A stretch of 64,000 nt of DNA from Paraburkholderia ginsengiterrae (GCF_001645125.1 NZ_LXKA01000332.1:1-64000), one strand, 5' to 3'; shown: positions 53,265-62,379, counted from the stretch's first letter. The notes: a model not told the origin generated them from the sequence alone. Made by a program: numbers and translations.

Positions 53265-54620
53265 TTCGCCCTGCGGTTCCCGGGTCGGAATCCTGAACTG
53301 GCGAATCTTGTGGTAAAGCGTCTTGCGCGGCATACCCAACGCGGCACTGGCCGCGCCGACATTGCCATGATGGCGTTGCAGCATTTCTTCGATCAATACG
53401 CGTTCGAAGTGTGCGGTCTGTTCAGCCAGTGTGCCGGACCTCGCCGCCGGATTCGCATCAGACAGCAGCGAGTCGCCAACGAGCCCCAGCACGAAACGGT
53501 CCGCGACGTTCTGCAGTTCGCGCACGTTGCCCGGCCATTGATGCGCCATCAATTCGGACACCTGCGACGCGGAGAGGGTCGGCGGGGATTGCCCAAAGCG
53601 CCGGGCCGCTGCGAGCACGAAGTGCTCGAATAGCAACGGAATATCTTCGCGGCGCTCGCGCAACGGCGGCAAGTCGATCTGCGCGACGTTCAACCGATAG
53701 AGGAAGTCTTCGCGAAAACGCCCTTCTTTCGCAAGTTGTGCAAGATCCGCCTTGGACGCGGCGACGATCCGGCAGTCCACCGGAATCGACTCATTGGCGC
53801 CCAGCCGTTCAATGTGGCGCTCCTGCAGCACGCGCAGCAGTTTGATCTGCAGCGCAACCGGCATGGTTTCGATTTCGTCGAGAAAGAGCGTGCCGCCGTG
53901 AGCCCATTCGATCTTGCCGACCCGGCTCTTGAGCGCCCCCGTAAAGGCGCCGGCTTCATGACCGAAGAGTTCGCTCTCAAACAGCTGCTCGGGCAGCCCG
54001 CCGCAATTGAGCGCGACAAAATGATGGTCGCGCCGCTGGCCAAAATCATGCAGCCCACGCGCGATCAGCTCCTTGCCGGTTCCCGTCTCGCCCGTGACAA
54101 GCACCGATACTGACGTATCCGCGAGCCGCAAGATCTTCTTGCGAACCTCGGCGATTGCGGGCGACTTGCCCAGCACCATCGCCTCGATGCCATGCCAGTT
54201 GCGCAGGGCATCGCGCAGCCCCTGCACTTCGAGCGTCAGACGCCGTTTTTCGACGGCGCGGGCCACCCGGCTCACAATGTGTTCCGATGAAAACGGCTTT
54301 TCTATGAAGTCGTAAGCGCCGCGGCGCATCGCGCCCACGGCTGTCGAGATGTCCGCATGGCCGCTGATCAACACCACGGGAATCTGCGCGTCGACCTCCA
54401 TCACGCGTTCGAGCAATTGCAGCCCGTCGATTCCCGGCATCCGCACATCGGACACGATCACCACCGGCGCGCCCGGCTCAACCTCGATCAACGCCGAACC
54501 CGCCGATTCATAGGCCTGAACCGCATAACCCGCCAACGCAACAGCCTGCTCGACGCCGAGCCGCACGTTCTCGTCGTCCTCGACCACTACGACACGAATC
54601 TCATCACCCTCATTACCCAT
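53256..54620 (-). CDS. Sigma-54-dependent response regulator (DctD/NtrC type)
   Basis: This 454-residue regulator has a receiver domain with phospho-acceptor Asp58 in VSDVRMPGIDG. A AAA+ domain follows with Walker A GETGTGKE and the sigma-54 contact loop GAFTGA. LFLDEIETMP is Walker B, with the sensor II region near its end. The C-terminal Fis-type helix-turn-helix is at about 415-450 (VGAASAALGMPRKTLYHKIR). The GAFTGA loop shows it activates sigma-54 polymerase. It overlaps the sensor kinase gene by 8 bp and is probably its partner. It likely acts on the -24/-12 promoter upstream of the 2HCT transporter. Confidence 0.94.
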   Translation of the reverse strand: MGNEGDEIRVVVVEDDENVRLGVEQAVALAGYAVQAYESAGSALIEVEPGAPVVIVSDVRMPGIDGLQLLERVMEVDAQIPVVLISGHADISTAVGAMRRGAYDFIEKPFSSEHIVSRVARAVEKRRLTLEVQGLRDALRNWHGIEAMVLGKSPAIAEVRKKILRLADTSVSVLVTGETGTGKELIARGLHDFGQRRDHHFVALNCGGLPEQLFESELFGHEAGAFTGALKSRVGKIEWAHGGTLFLDEIETMPVALQIKLLRVLQERHIERLGANESIPVDCRIVAASKADLAQLAKEGRFREDFLYRLNVAQIDLPPLRERREDIPLLFEHFVLAAARRFGQSPPTLSASQVSELMAHQWPGNVRELQNVADRFVLGLVGDSLLSDANPAARSGTLAEQTAHFERVLIEEMLQRHHGNVGAASAALGMPRKTLYHKIRQFRIPTREPQGESE

Positions 54621-56493
54621 TAGCCGTCCCCTGCACGGTTGCCGCTACAAAATCGATCCTGAATTGCGCCCCACCTTCGGGAAGGTTCGCAGCCGAGATG
54701 CGCGCGCCAAACCCCTCGACAAGACGCGACGTAATCGCCAGACCCAGCCCGAGTCCCCGCCCCCGCGGCTTTGTCGTGACAAACGGCTCGAAGAGATGAG
54801 CCAGTACCTCGGGCGCAATGCCCGCGCCACTATCGGTGACGGTGAAAAGCACGCGACCGTGCTCGTCCGGCTCGTGCGCATCAATGGCAATCGTACGCTG
54901 CGCTTCAGGTGCGACAGCATCGAGCGCATTGCCAAGGAGATTGACGATCACCTGCTGCAACTGACTCGGCTCCGCATACACCGTCGTTCCCGCCGCTACG
55001 TGCAGGTCGAGTCGCACCCGTTCGTCGCGAATTCGTGACTCGACCAGCAGGACTGCGTGGTTCACCGCCTCATTCAGCGACACGGGCACCCGTTCGACGC
55101 CCGGCCTGCGCGCGAACGTCTTCAGCTCGCCGGTGAGCAGCGCCATGCCGTCGACCAGACGCGAAATACGTTCGAGATTGGCGATTGCCGGGGCCGGCTG
55201 ATTGCGCTCGAAAAACGTGCGGGCGTTATCGGACAGTGTCCTGATGGCGACGAGCGGCTGATTCAATTCATGCGTCAACCCCGCGGCCATCTGCCCCAGC
55301 ACCGCCAGCTTGCCCGCATGCACGAGTTCCTGTTGCGAATCGCGCAGCGACTGCTCGGCCCGTATGCGCTCGGCGATTTCCTGGCTCATCCTCGCGTTGG
55401 CACTGGTCAGTTCTGCTGTGCGCTGCCGCACGGTGACTTCCAGACGCTCGTTGGCGCCGCGCAAGGCATCCTGTGCCTTCAGCTTCTCGGCAATCGCGCG
55501 ACGATGCTGGATCGCATACAGGCCATAGAGGCCGGCGATCAGGAACAGCCCTGTGACGAACGCAAGTGCAAGATATTGCTGGTGCCGCGCGGGTGCGACG
55601 TCGAGCAGCACGACGATCGAATCGCCCGCTTGCGGCGCCGGTTTCGACAGCGCAAGAAAGCGCTTATAGCGGCCCGGATGGGTCCAATCGGGAAATTGCG
55701 CAAACCAGCCGGTCGTGTCCCAGTCGCCAAGCCGCTGATAGGGCAGTGGCTCGACCGCCCGGCCCGCGTATTGCCTCGACGCCTGAATCTGTGTCTGACG
55801 ATCCGGCGTAATGGGTCTGACCGCCATGAATTTCCACGCCGGAACCGTGGAGATGACAACCACGCCGTTGGCGTCGACCACCATCGCGGCTTCGGCCGGC
55901 ACCCTCCATGCGGATTCGAGCGCATCGACGCTGATCTTGACCGCCGCCGCCCCGATGGCCCCGTTCGGCTCGCGCACCGCGCTCGCATAATAAAGACCCG
56001 GCTCGCCGGTATTGGTACCGATGCCGAAGAATCGCCCCGAGCCATTGGCGAGCGCGTCCTTGAAGTACGGCCGATACGAGACGTTAGTGCCGACAAAGCT
56101 CAGCGTCTGATCCCAGTTGCTCGCCGCGATCACGGTGCCATCCGGCTCGATCAGGTACACCGCGACGCTTCCCGCTTCGCGGTTGACCGCGGCCAGATAA
56201 GTATCGACAGCGTGCAGAAGCGTCGGCTGCGCGCCGGTTCGCTCACGCAACAGCGCATGGACGCTGTCCTGCCGCACGACGATGCTGGGCACCATTTCGT
56301 AACGGCCCAGTTCGCTTTTCAGGCTTGCAGCGTAGAGATCGAGACGGTAACCGCCCACCGCCGCAATGGCGCTCACCGAGCGTTGCCACGCGAACTCCAT
56401 GGCCACCGTGGCGAGGCCAGCGTATAGCACCGCCGCGGCGAGCCATCCCCACAACGGAACACCGCACACTCTCGCGTGCACGAACGACCTCAT
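54613..56493 (-). CDS. Sensor histidine kinase (DctB-like)
   Basis: This 626-residue kinase has a first membrane helix at about 14-33 and a periplasmic double-Cache-like sensor (about 35-300). A second helix lies at about 305-327, and a coiled coil at about 335-390. The HisKA has His408 in AAGLTHELNQPL, and the HATPase has LLGNALDAVAPEAQ and DSGAGIAPEVLAHLFEPF. Family DctB proteins sense C4-dicarboxylates. Here the neighbouring transporter is of the 2-hydroxycarboxylate type, so citrate, malate or a related acid is a reasonable ligand. It lies between the transporter and the DctD-like gene. Confidence 0.92.
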   Translation of the reverse strand: MRSFVHARVCGVPLWGWLAAAVLYAGLATVAMEFAWQRSVSAIAAVGGYRLDLYAASLKSELGRYEMVPSIVVRQDSVHALLRERTGAQPTLLHAVDTYLAAVNREAGSVAVYLIEPDGTVIAASNWDQTLSFVGTNVSYRPYFKDALANGSGRFFGIGTNTGEPGLYYASAVREPNGAIGAAAVKISVDALESAWRVPAEAAMVVDANGVVVISTVPAWKFMAVRPITPDRQTQIQASRQYAGRAVEPLPYQRLGDWDTTGWFAQFPDWTHPGRYKRFLALSKPAPQAGDSIVVLLDVAPARHQQYLALAFVTGLFLIAGLYGLYAIQHRRAIAEKLKAQDALRGANERLEVTVRQRTAELTSANARMSQEIAERIRAEQSLRDSQQELVHAGKLAVLGQMAAGLTHELNQPLVAIRTLSDNARTFFERNQPAPAIANLERISRLVDGMALLTGELKTFARRPGVERVPVSLNEAVNHAVLLVESRIRDERVRLDLHVAAGTTVYAEPSQLQQVIVNLLGNALDAVAPEAQRTIAIDAHEPDEHGRVLFTVTDSGAGIAPEVLAHLFEPFVTTKPRGRGLGLGLAITSRLVEGFGARISAANLPEGGAQFRIDFVAATVQGTANG

Positions 56494-56599
56494 TGAAACC
56501 TCACAGGCAACTGACGCCGGCCAATTCTCGCAAATCGCCCATCCGGCGTACAGCCCGCTCGCGGCGGCTGCCGTTCAACGCCCAGCTCCCGTCGGCATG

Positions 56600-57955
56600 T
56601 CACCTGAAGTGCGCAAGGACGATCAGCGTCCCGGTGACGATGATCGCGCCGCCAATACGCGTGGCGATCTGCGCGAACGGCATCAGTTGCATCCGGTTCG
56701 CCGCGGTCAGGATCGCGACGTCGCCGGTTCCGCCCTGGCCGCTATGGCATGCGTTCACGATCGCCGTATCGATGGGGTGCATCTTCAGCAGGAACGCCAC
56801 GGCAAAGCCGCTGCCCATTAGCGTCACCACCGTTGCCACGATGGTGACGATATTCGCGAAGGTAAACGCCGCCATCAGTTTGTCCCAGGGCGTCATCGCC
56901 ACGCCGATCGCGAACAGCAGCGGGTAGGTCACCGCGGTCGAGAAGAACTTGTAGACGACAAAGGCGCCCTCCTGCAACGGCGGTGATACCGCCCGCGCAA
57001 GTTTGACCAACACGGCGATGAACAGCATCGCAACAGGCGCCGGCAGGCCGAACAGATCGCGACACATCAAACCCAGCAGATAGAGCGTAATGGCCGTGAT
57101 CCCCGCGGCCGCGATATGGGTCACGTCGACGTGTCCGGTGATCTCATCGCGCATCGGCGCCAACTCATCCTGCTCGCCCACTTGCAGACGGCCCTGTCCG
57201 GTGAGGTGCGGCAAGCGTTTGCCGAGCATGTCGAGCGCACCGGACAGAACGATCGCCGTGAGGCTGCCCAGCATGACCGGCGGCAGCACTTGTGCAAACA
57301 GCTCGCCTTGCGGCAGATGAAGAATTTCCGAGTAGCCAATCGAGAGAGGAATAGCCCCTTCCCCGACGCCGCCCGCCATGATCGGCGCAACGATGAAGAA
57401 GAACGTATGGTGCGCGCCGAGTCCGAGCGCGGTGCCGACGGCGGTGCCGACGATCGCGGCGGCCACCGAGCCGACCGCGAGCGGAACGAAAATCTTCAGG
57501 AAGCCCTGGATCAGCACACGGCGATCCATGCTGAGAATGCTGCCGACAATAATCGATGCGATGAACAGGTACAGGAAGTTGGTTGACTTCGTGAAGTCCA
57601 TCGTCAGCGTCAGTATTGGCTTCGGCAGGAGATGGTAATAGGCCAGCGCTGACGGAATGAACGTTGCAAAGATCGCAGCCGCACCGATATTGCGGACGAG
57701 CGGCAGGCGCTTGCCGAGTTCCGCACACGTAAAGCCGAAGAAGGCGAGCACGGCGATCGCCATCGAGATCTCGCCCGGCACCTTGCCCGAGATCACGAAG
57801 CCGATGATCAACACCAGCAGCACAACATAGATTGGCAACGGGATGATGCCGATCCTGAACTCCATCAATTTCCACCAGCCTTCGGGCCAGAAACGGGTGT
57901 GGGCTTCAGTGCGTTGCGCCGGTGCCGGCTGTGAGGTGTGAGATGTGCTGTGCAC
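56600..57955 (-). CDS. 2-Hydroxycarboxylate transporter (CitS/2HCT family)
   Basis: This 451-residue inner-membrane symporter has about 11 helices and two re-entrant-loop signatures, GGVGEGAIP in the first half and GGTGDVAIL in the second. These define the 2HCT family (citrate, malate, lactate exchange or symport). The GTG at 57955 is chosen because AGGAG lies six bases upstream; an in-frame ATG seven codons earlier has no ribosome-binding site. It is first in an operon with the DctB/DctD-like pair and lies behind a sigma-54 promoter. The exact acid is not readable from sequence. Confidence 0.93.
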   Translation of the reverse strand: MHSTSHTSQPAPAQRTEAHTRFWPEGWWKLMEFRIGIIPLPIYVVLLVLIIGFVISGKVPGEISMAIAVLAFFGFTCAELGKRLPLVRNIGAAAIFATFIPSALAYYHLLPKPILTLTMDFTKSTNFLYLFIASIIVGSILSMDRRVLIQGFLKIFVPLAVGSVAAAIVGTAVGTALGLGAHHTFFFIVAPIMAGGVGEGAIPLSIGYSEILHLPQGELFAQVLPPVMLGSLTAIVLSGALDMLGKRLPHLTGQGRLQVGEQDELAPMRDEITGHVDVTHIAAAGITAITLYLLGLMCRDLFGLPAPVAMLFIAVLVKLARAVSPPLQEGAFVVYKFFSTAVTYPLLFAIGVAMTPWDKLMAAFTFANIVTIVATVVTLMGSGFAVAFLLKMHPIDTAIVNACHSGQGGTGDVAILTAANRMQLMPFAQIATRIGGAIIVTGTLIVLAHFR

Positions 57956-58133
57956 GTGTGTCTCCTGACTGTTCATGGGCCGCTCACGCAGCGAAGTGAC
58001 GCGTGACGGCTTTCTAGCTGATTGATTTGTATGACCTCGCCGGCTGACCGTGCAGCGGATCGTTTGTCCGCTTCAAGACGGGCTCCGGACGCGCGCCTGG
58101 CAGTCCGGGGAAGTCGCTTGCCGGCTGATAAAC

Positions 58134-58148
58134 GCAAGAACCGGGCCA
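58134..58148 (-). promoter_or_regulatory. Sigma-54 (-24/-12) promoter upstream of the 2HCT transporter
   Basis: On the minus strand the sequence is TGGCCCGGTTCTTGC, one base off the TGGCAC-N5-TTGC consensus, with the invariant GG and GC at exact spacing. It lies 179 bp before the transporter start, and the operon encodes a GAFTGA-type activator. Confidence 0.75.
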
Positions 58149-58239
58149 GCTCGCAGATATTTTTTGCGTCGCTATGTGCTTGATAATGTTACGTTTTATT
58201 TGGCACGGGTCGCAGGGTGACGGGCTGCCGGCTCAAACC

Positions 58240-58617
58240 TCAGAATCCGGCGGCTGGGATGGCTGAGATTTCAGCCAGGGGGAAAGCACTCTGAACGGCG
58301 GTGCCGGGCCCGTCACGCTCTGGCATGCCGTCAACTTCCATCGGCAGATCATTGTCCTGAGCGAACCGCGCAACGAACTCGAACGCCGCCGGGCAAACCA
58401 GTTGAAGCTCGCTGGCAACGAGCAGGCACTTGAGTTCCGCCTGAACGACTGGCATGGCCAACCGCGTGCAGGCGATATGAATGCCTGGCCGGCGCTCGCC
58501 GACGAACAGCGTGATGACGCCCGTCAGCCGTTCGGCCCAGTCGCCCGGCCGGAATGTCTTGCCGCTGACGGTCCTGCCTTTGATCAGGAAGTGCCGGGTG
58601 CCGATGTGCGTCGTCAT
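58240..58617 (-). CDS. DUF3579 protein
   Basis: This 125-residue cytosolic protein has the DUF3579 pattern HFLIKGRTVSGKTFRPGDWAERLTGVITLF, then ELKCLLVASELQLVCPAAFEFVARFAQDNDLPMEV. The family is restricted mainly to beta-proteobacteria and has no known function. The ATG at 58617 begins MTTHIGTRHFLIKG, the domain start; the longer frame runs through a 12-bp repeat and is not used. Confidence 0.9.
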   Translation of the reverse strand: MTTHIGTRHFLIKGRTVSGKTFRPGDWAERLTGVITLFVGERRPGIHIACTRLAMPVVQAELKCLLVASELQLVCPAAFEFVARFAQDNDLPMEVDGMPERDGPGTAVQSAFPLAEISAIPAAGF

Positions 58618-58656
58618 GGTTTGACAACCGGCAGTTCGAACGCCAAGGCTCGTGTT

Positions 58657-58692
58657 CCGGACGAGGTACCAGACGAGGTGCCCGATGAAGTC
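58657..58692. repeat. Three 12-bp imperfect tandem repeats upstream of DUF3579
   Basis: The units CCGGACGAGGTA, CCAGACGAGGTG and CCCGATGAAGTC follow one another 40-75 bp before the DUF3579 start. The 12-bp length is codon-compatible, but neither strand gives a convincing gene here. Confidence 0.6.
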
Positions 58693-58885
58693 ATTGCATA
58701 GTCTCCGTGAGTGCGACGTCGTGATCGCGTCGATGTCATGCCAGACACGGCTTTCCAATCTCGACAGGAAGCCGTCGGCAGGCAGCAACTATGCAAGGCC
58801 CATACCAGGCGAGCGCGCGAATACGCGCGACTAGTCTTTTGATTTTTCTACGCTTTTTCTCGACTCCGCCCGACAGGAAAGCGAC

Positions 58886-60205
58886 TCAGTCGCAAATCTC
58901 GGAATTCGGTCTCGCGGATGTCCGGGATCTCAGCCAATCCGCTGCGCGCCCTGCGTGACTTCCTTTGCTACGCCGGATGGTGAGCATGACCAGCAACACG
59001 ACCGGGACGATCAGGAGTCCTTCGGCCAGTTCCGGATCAAGCGGAAAATGCAGCGTATGAAGAGCCTTGAGCCCGGCCGACGTCAGCGAGAGCACATAGT
59101 ACGAGATGGCTGCAACCGAAAGCCCCTCGACCGCGTGTTGCAGCCGCAACTGATTTCGCGCCGTCTGATTCATGCCTTCCAGCAGCCGGGTCGTGTCCTC
59201 TTCCTGCGCGAGATTGACGCGCGTGCGCAGCAGATCGACGGCTCGCGCCACCCGTCCGGCAAATTGTTCGTGGCGAGCCCAGACGGTCTTGCACGTTTCC
59301 ATCGCGGGAGCGAAGCGCCGCTCCATGAATTCGGCAATCGTCGGCATTCCTTCGATGCGCTCTTCGCGCAATTCATGAATGCGCGCAAGCACGAGCTTTT
59401 CATAAGCACGCGACGCGCTGAAGCGCCCGCTCGCCCCCGCTAGCGACTCGATGCGCACGGCGAGATGCGTGAGGCGCACCAGCAGTTCCGCGTCGTTGCG
59501 GCGCCCCTGACTCGTGTCCATGCTGTGCATTAACGGTTGAAGCGCCGCCTGCAAATCGTCGAGACTTCTGCCCAGTTCGCGGGCGACCGGCAGCGCCAGC
59601 AAGGCCATCATCCTGTACGTCTCGATCTCGTAGAGGCGCTGCAGCAGACGTCCGCCCTGCTCTTCCCGAAAGTCGTCGTCGATCACGAGAAATCGCGAGA
59701 AACCGTCGGGCCGGATGGTCCAGTCGCAGTAAACCTGTCCGCCGCCCAGCACCTCGCTGCCCACCAGAATCGGGCCGTCAATCCACTGCCGCACGTTCTG
59801 GCGCGCCGCCGCGGTTGCGTCGCCCGATACGAGTTCCATGCGGATCGCCACGAACCGCTTGCCTGCAAAACCGCGAAACCATTCGGATGGAACGTGTGCC
59901 GACGGCAGATCGGAAAAGTAGTCCGCGTCGTGACGTTGCGCCACAAACGTGAAGGTGGAGAATTCCGTGTGCCGCTCCCACTTCAACTGCGTTTCCTCGT
60001 TCCAGTGTGCCGAGTAGTGCGTCGTTCCGTCGGCGGGAGTCTCGAGGTGGGTCTCTTTGCATAGGGACCGAAGCAGCACCTCGTGAATGGAAGGGTCGCC
60101 GTCGGAATAAATGGCAAAGTGAGTGAGCGCCACCGATCCGCCAATCCGCAGAAACGGCCGCGCGTGCAACTCGCGCGCAAGGCTGGCGCGCAGGAAATGA
60201 TCCAT
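58886..60205 (-). CDS. DUF3422 family membrane-anchored protein
   Basis: This 439-residue protein matches the DUF3422 family: an N-terminal domain starting LARELHARPFLRIGGSVALTH, WNEETQLKWERHTEFSTFTF, ALLALPVARELGRSLDDL and the helical middle. Two hydrophobic C-terminal helices (SVAAISYYVLSLTSAGLKAL and LLIVPVVLLVMLTI) probably anchor it in the membrane. The function is unknown. The ATG at 60205 (MDHFLRASLARELHARP) matches the family start. It lies 68 bp downstream of the upstream alpha/beta hydrolase on the same strand. Confidence 0.9.
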   Translation of the reverse strand: MDHFLRASLARELHARPFLRIGGSVALTHFAIYSDGDPSIHEVLLRSLCKETHLETPADGTTHYSAHWNEETQLKWERHTEFSTFTFVAQRHDADYFSDLPSAHVPSEWFRGFAGKRFVAIRMELVSGDATAAARQNVRQWIDGPILVGSEVLGGGQVYCDWTIRPDGFSRFLVIDDDFREEQGGRLLQRLYEIETYRMMALLALPVARELGRSLDDLQAALQPLMHSMDTSQGRRNDAELLVRLTHLAVRIESLAGASGRFSASRAYEKLVLARIHELREERIEGMPTIAEFMERRFAPAMETCKTVWARHEQFAGRVARAVDLLRTRVNLAQEEDTTRLLEGMNQTARNQLRLQHAVEGLSVAAISYYVLSLTSAGLKALHTLHFPLDPELAEGLLIVPVVLLVMLTIRRSKGSHAGRAADWLRSRTSARPNSEICD

Positions 60206-60273
60206 GGCTGCTCTACTTTCGGAAGGTTGCGGAAGTTGCCGAGGGTGTCCGGATTGCCCGGCACCCCGTTCGA

Positions 60274-61125
60274 TCACGCGCTCACGAAGGCCTGGACCAG
60301 CCGGTTGAATACCCCCGGCTTCGCGACGTTCATCCCATGCGATGCGCCCGCAATGGTTTGCTTGTCCGCGTAGTCGACCCAGTCCGCCAGTTTTTCGACG
60401 TTGTTGCGAAACATGCGGGGACTCTTTTCCCCTTCGATCAGCAACGTCCTGCACTTCACGTCGCGTGCCGCGTCACGCGAGTACGCCGGCAAGGGGTCGC
60501 GAAACTGCTTGGGCAGCGTGGCGGCGTTGTCGATCGCCATGGTGCGGAAACTGGCGGGACTCTTGCGCCAGAAGCCGGGCATGCTCACCGAGTCGACAAA
60601 AAGCTCCAGTCCGGCGTCGATCGCACCGTTCTCGATCAGGTCGGCAACTTTGGTGCGAAGCACATTGGTTGCGGGTGGCAGGGACGCTTCCGGCATCCCG
60701 TCGATTTGCAGCGGGCCGCCCGGATCGGCGAGCGTCAGCGTTTTCACGAGCCGCGGATACTCGCGCGCCACATGGAATGCCACGCACCCTCCGCGCGAGT
60801 GCCCCACCAGATGAACCGGTCCGAGATTCATCGCGGCAATGAACTCAGCGAGTTCCGCCACATGCGTTTTCCAGCCGAATTCGCTTTGAATAACGGCATC
60901 GCCAGCCGGCCAATAGTGGCTGAGGCTCACAGAAACGCAGAGGAAATGCTTCGAGAGAAACTCGGTTTGACTGTTCCAATAGCGGTAATCGCAAAGCGAT
61001 CCGTGCACGAACACCAGCGGCTCGCCGGAACCGCTGATCACATACGGCACGCTGATGCCGGAAGGCACGGTCGCGAAGCACAGTTCCGGGGCGGCAAGTA
61101 GTGAAGGGTCGGTTCGGGCGTTCAT
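60274..61125 (-). CDS. Alpha/beta hydrolase
   Basis: This 283-residue hydrolase has nucleophile Ser110 in LVGHSRGG, oxyanion loop VHGSLCDYRYW, an acidic residue region in LIEGEKSPRM, and catalytic His in AGASHGMNV. The ATG at 61125 is preceded by AAGGAG. It is divergent from a LysR gene with a 27-bp palindrome in the 89-bp gap, so it is the likely target of that regulator. It may be co-transcribed with DUF3422. The substrate is unknown. Confidence 0.9.
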   Translation of the reverse strand: MNARTDPSLLAAPELCFATVPSGISVPYVISGSGEPLVFVHGSLCDYRYWNSQTEFLSKHFLCVSVSLSHYWPAGDAVIQSEFGWKTHVAELAEFIAAMNLGPVHLVGHSRGGCVAFHVAREYPRLVKTLTLADPGGPLQIDGMPEASLPPATNVLRTKVADLIENGAIDAGLELFVDSVSMPGFWRKSPASFRTMAIDNAATLPKQFRDPLPAYSRDAARDVKCRTLLIEGEKSPRMFRNNVEKLADWVDYADKQTIAGASHGMNVAKPGVFNRLVQAFVSA

Positions 61126-61187
61126 GCATGGGCTCCTTTCCAGCACTATGCACGACGCAACAATCTAAGAAAATCGCGTAATATTGA

Positions 61188-61214
61188 TGGTATCGATCAA
61201 TTTATCTGATACCA
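61188..61214. promoter_or_regulatory. Palindrome abutting the LysR start, candidate operator
   Basis: The perfect 7-bp arms TGGTATC and GATACCA are separated by 13 bp and end exactly at the LysR ATG. The position and symmetry suit a LysR recognition site controlling both divergent genes. Confidence 0.6.
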
Positions 61215-62066
61215 ATGAAGGCACTGGATCTGGACGTTCTGGCCATGATCGTGGCCGTGGCGGACACGGGGAACATCAGCCGCGCGGCTGAGGTCGTGCA
61301 TCGCACGCAATCGGCGGTGAGCATGCAGATCAAGACGCTCGAAACCGCACTCGGCAAGCCGCTGTTCGTGCGCAAGCCGAGAAGCGTCATCCCGACGCAA
61401 GATGGCGAGGTTCTGCTGACGTACGCGCGGCGCATGCTAGCGCTGCGCGAGGAAGCGTGGGCGGCGGTGGTCCGTCCCGACGTGACTGGCCGGGTGGTGA
61501 TCGGCGTGCCCGACGACTACGCGTCGTCACTGCTGCCGTCGATCCTCAAGAAATTCTCCGCGACCTACCCGAAGGTCGAGATTCAGGTCGTCGGACTACC
61601 GAGCGTGGCGCTCGCGCCCATGGTGAAGGACGGCTCGGTCGACCTGGTCTGCGGGACACGTGTGAAGGGTCTGTCTGGCGAGTTCATCCGGCACGAGCCG
61701 ATGGTCTGGACCGCGGCGCCCGACGCACATGACATCTGGCGCGAGCGGCCACTGCCCATTGCAGTCTTCCTGCCGGGCAGCGTCGCCCGGGAAAACGCGA
61801 TCCGCAGTCTTGAACGGGCCAAGCTCCCCTACCGGACCTCGTACGAGAGCCCGAGCCTGCTGGGCCTTCTCAGCATGGTCGAAGCGGGGCTCGCGGTGGC
61901 GCCGCTGGCGCAGTGTGCAGTTCCCGCTCACCTGAGCCTGCTCGGTCACGCGCAGGGCTTGCCCGAAATCGCCGCGCTGGAGGTCATACTTGCGCGGAGC
62001 GCCAAATCGAAACGGCCGCCTTGCGACTTTCTCGCCGAAAAGATCATGTCGGAATTGCGGCGTTAG
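61215..62066 (+). CDS. LysR family transcriptional regulator
   Basis: This 283-residue LTTR begins MKALDLDVLAMIVAVADTGN. Its helix-turn-helix is at about 21-45 (SRAAEVVHRTQSAVSMQIKTLE), and the effector domain begins VTGRVVIGVPDDYASSLLP. The ATG at 61215 immediately follows the palindrome. It is divergent from the alpha/beta hydrolase. No ligand can be inferred. Confidence 0.92.
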   Translation: MKALDLDVLAMIVAVADTGNISRAAEVVHRTQSAVSMQIKTLETALGKPLFVRKPRSVIPTQDGEVLLTYARRMLALREEAWAAVVRPDVTGRVVIGVPDDYASSLLPSILKKFSATYPKVEIQVVGLPSVALAPMVKDGSVDLVCGTRVKGLSGEFIRHEPMVWTAAPDAHDIWRERPLPIAVFLPGSVARENAIRSLERAKLPYRTSYESPSLLGLLSMVEAGLAVAPLAQCAVPAHLSLLGHAQGLPEIAALEVILARSAKSKRPPCDFLAEKIMSELRR

Positions 62067-62108
62067 CCGCACAGCGCGGCGTCTCGATAGCGCTTCCCTT
62101 CAACGCAA

Positions 62109-62363
62109 TCAATGGCGATGCGAACGTGGCGTGCCAAGCTGCGCCAGCCCCACGCCTTTCCCAGACCTGCGGGTGTGGCGCAACGCACGGTCATGCCGTC
62201 CTCGATCGCTCAGATGTGAGGCGCGAAGGTTCGCCGTATGTCGCAGATGTCCCCCTCCGATACCTTCCGAACCCGACGGCGTGAGGTTGCCATCGTCATG
62301 GCGAGCGAAGCAGGTATCGCCGGGTTTGATCACGGCCAACATGGTTTTGAGTCTCTTCATCAT
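62109..62363 (-). CDS. Possible small ORF after nasA
   Basis: An 84-codon frame starting MMKRLKTMLAVIKPGDTCFA lies 16 bp after the nasA stop, with AAGGAG 11 bases upstream. No domain is recognised and the C-terminal half is Arg/His-rich, as in random GC-rich frames. If it is not real, the 313-bp stretch 62067-62379 between the convergent LysR and nasA genes holds no gene. Confidence 0.25.
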   Translation of the reverse strand: MMKRLKTMLAVIKPGDTCFARHDDGNLTPSGSEGIGGGHLRHTANLRASHLSDRGRHDRALRHTRRSGKGVGLAQLGTPRSHRH

Positions 62364-62379
62364 GAAACGTCAGTCTCCT

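Noticed and set aside
55057-56427. 456-codon plus-strand frame opposite the DctB-like kinase
   Set aside because: Arg/His-rich shadow with no recognisable domain, while the minus strand encodes an intact sensor kinase.
58200-58214. TGGCACGGGTCGCAG on the plus strand as a sigma-54 promoter
   Set aside because: The -24 half is good, but the GC of the -12 element is not at the required spacing, and no suitable rightward gene follows.
58402-58701. Plus-strand frame ending in a VPDE-type repeat
   Set aside because: It is antisense to the DUF3579 gene, and the repeat comes from the 12-bp DNA repeat; no ribosome-binding site.
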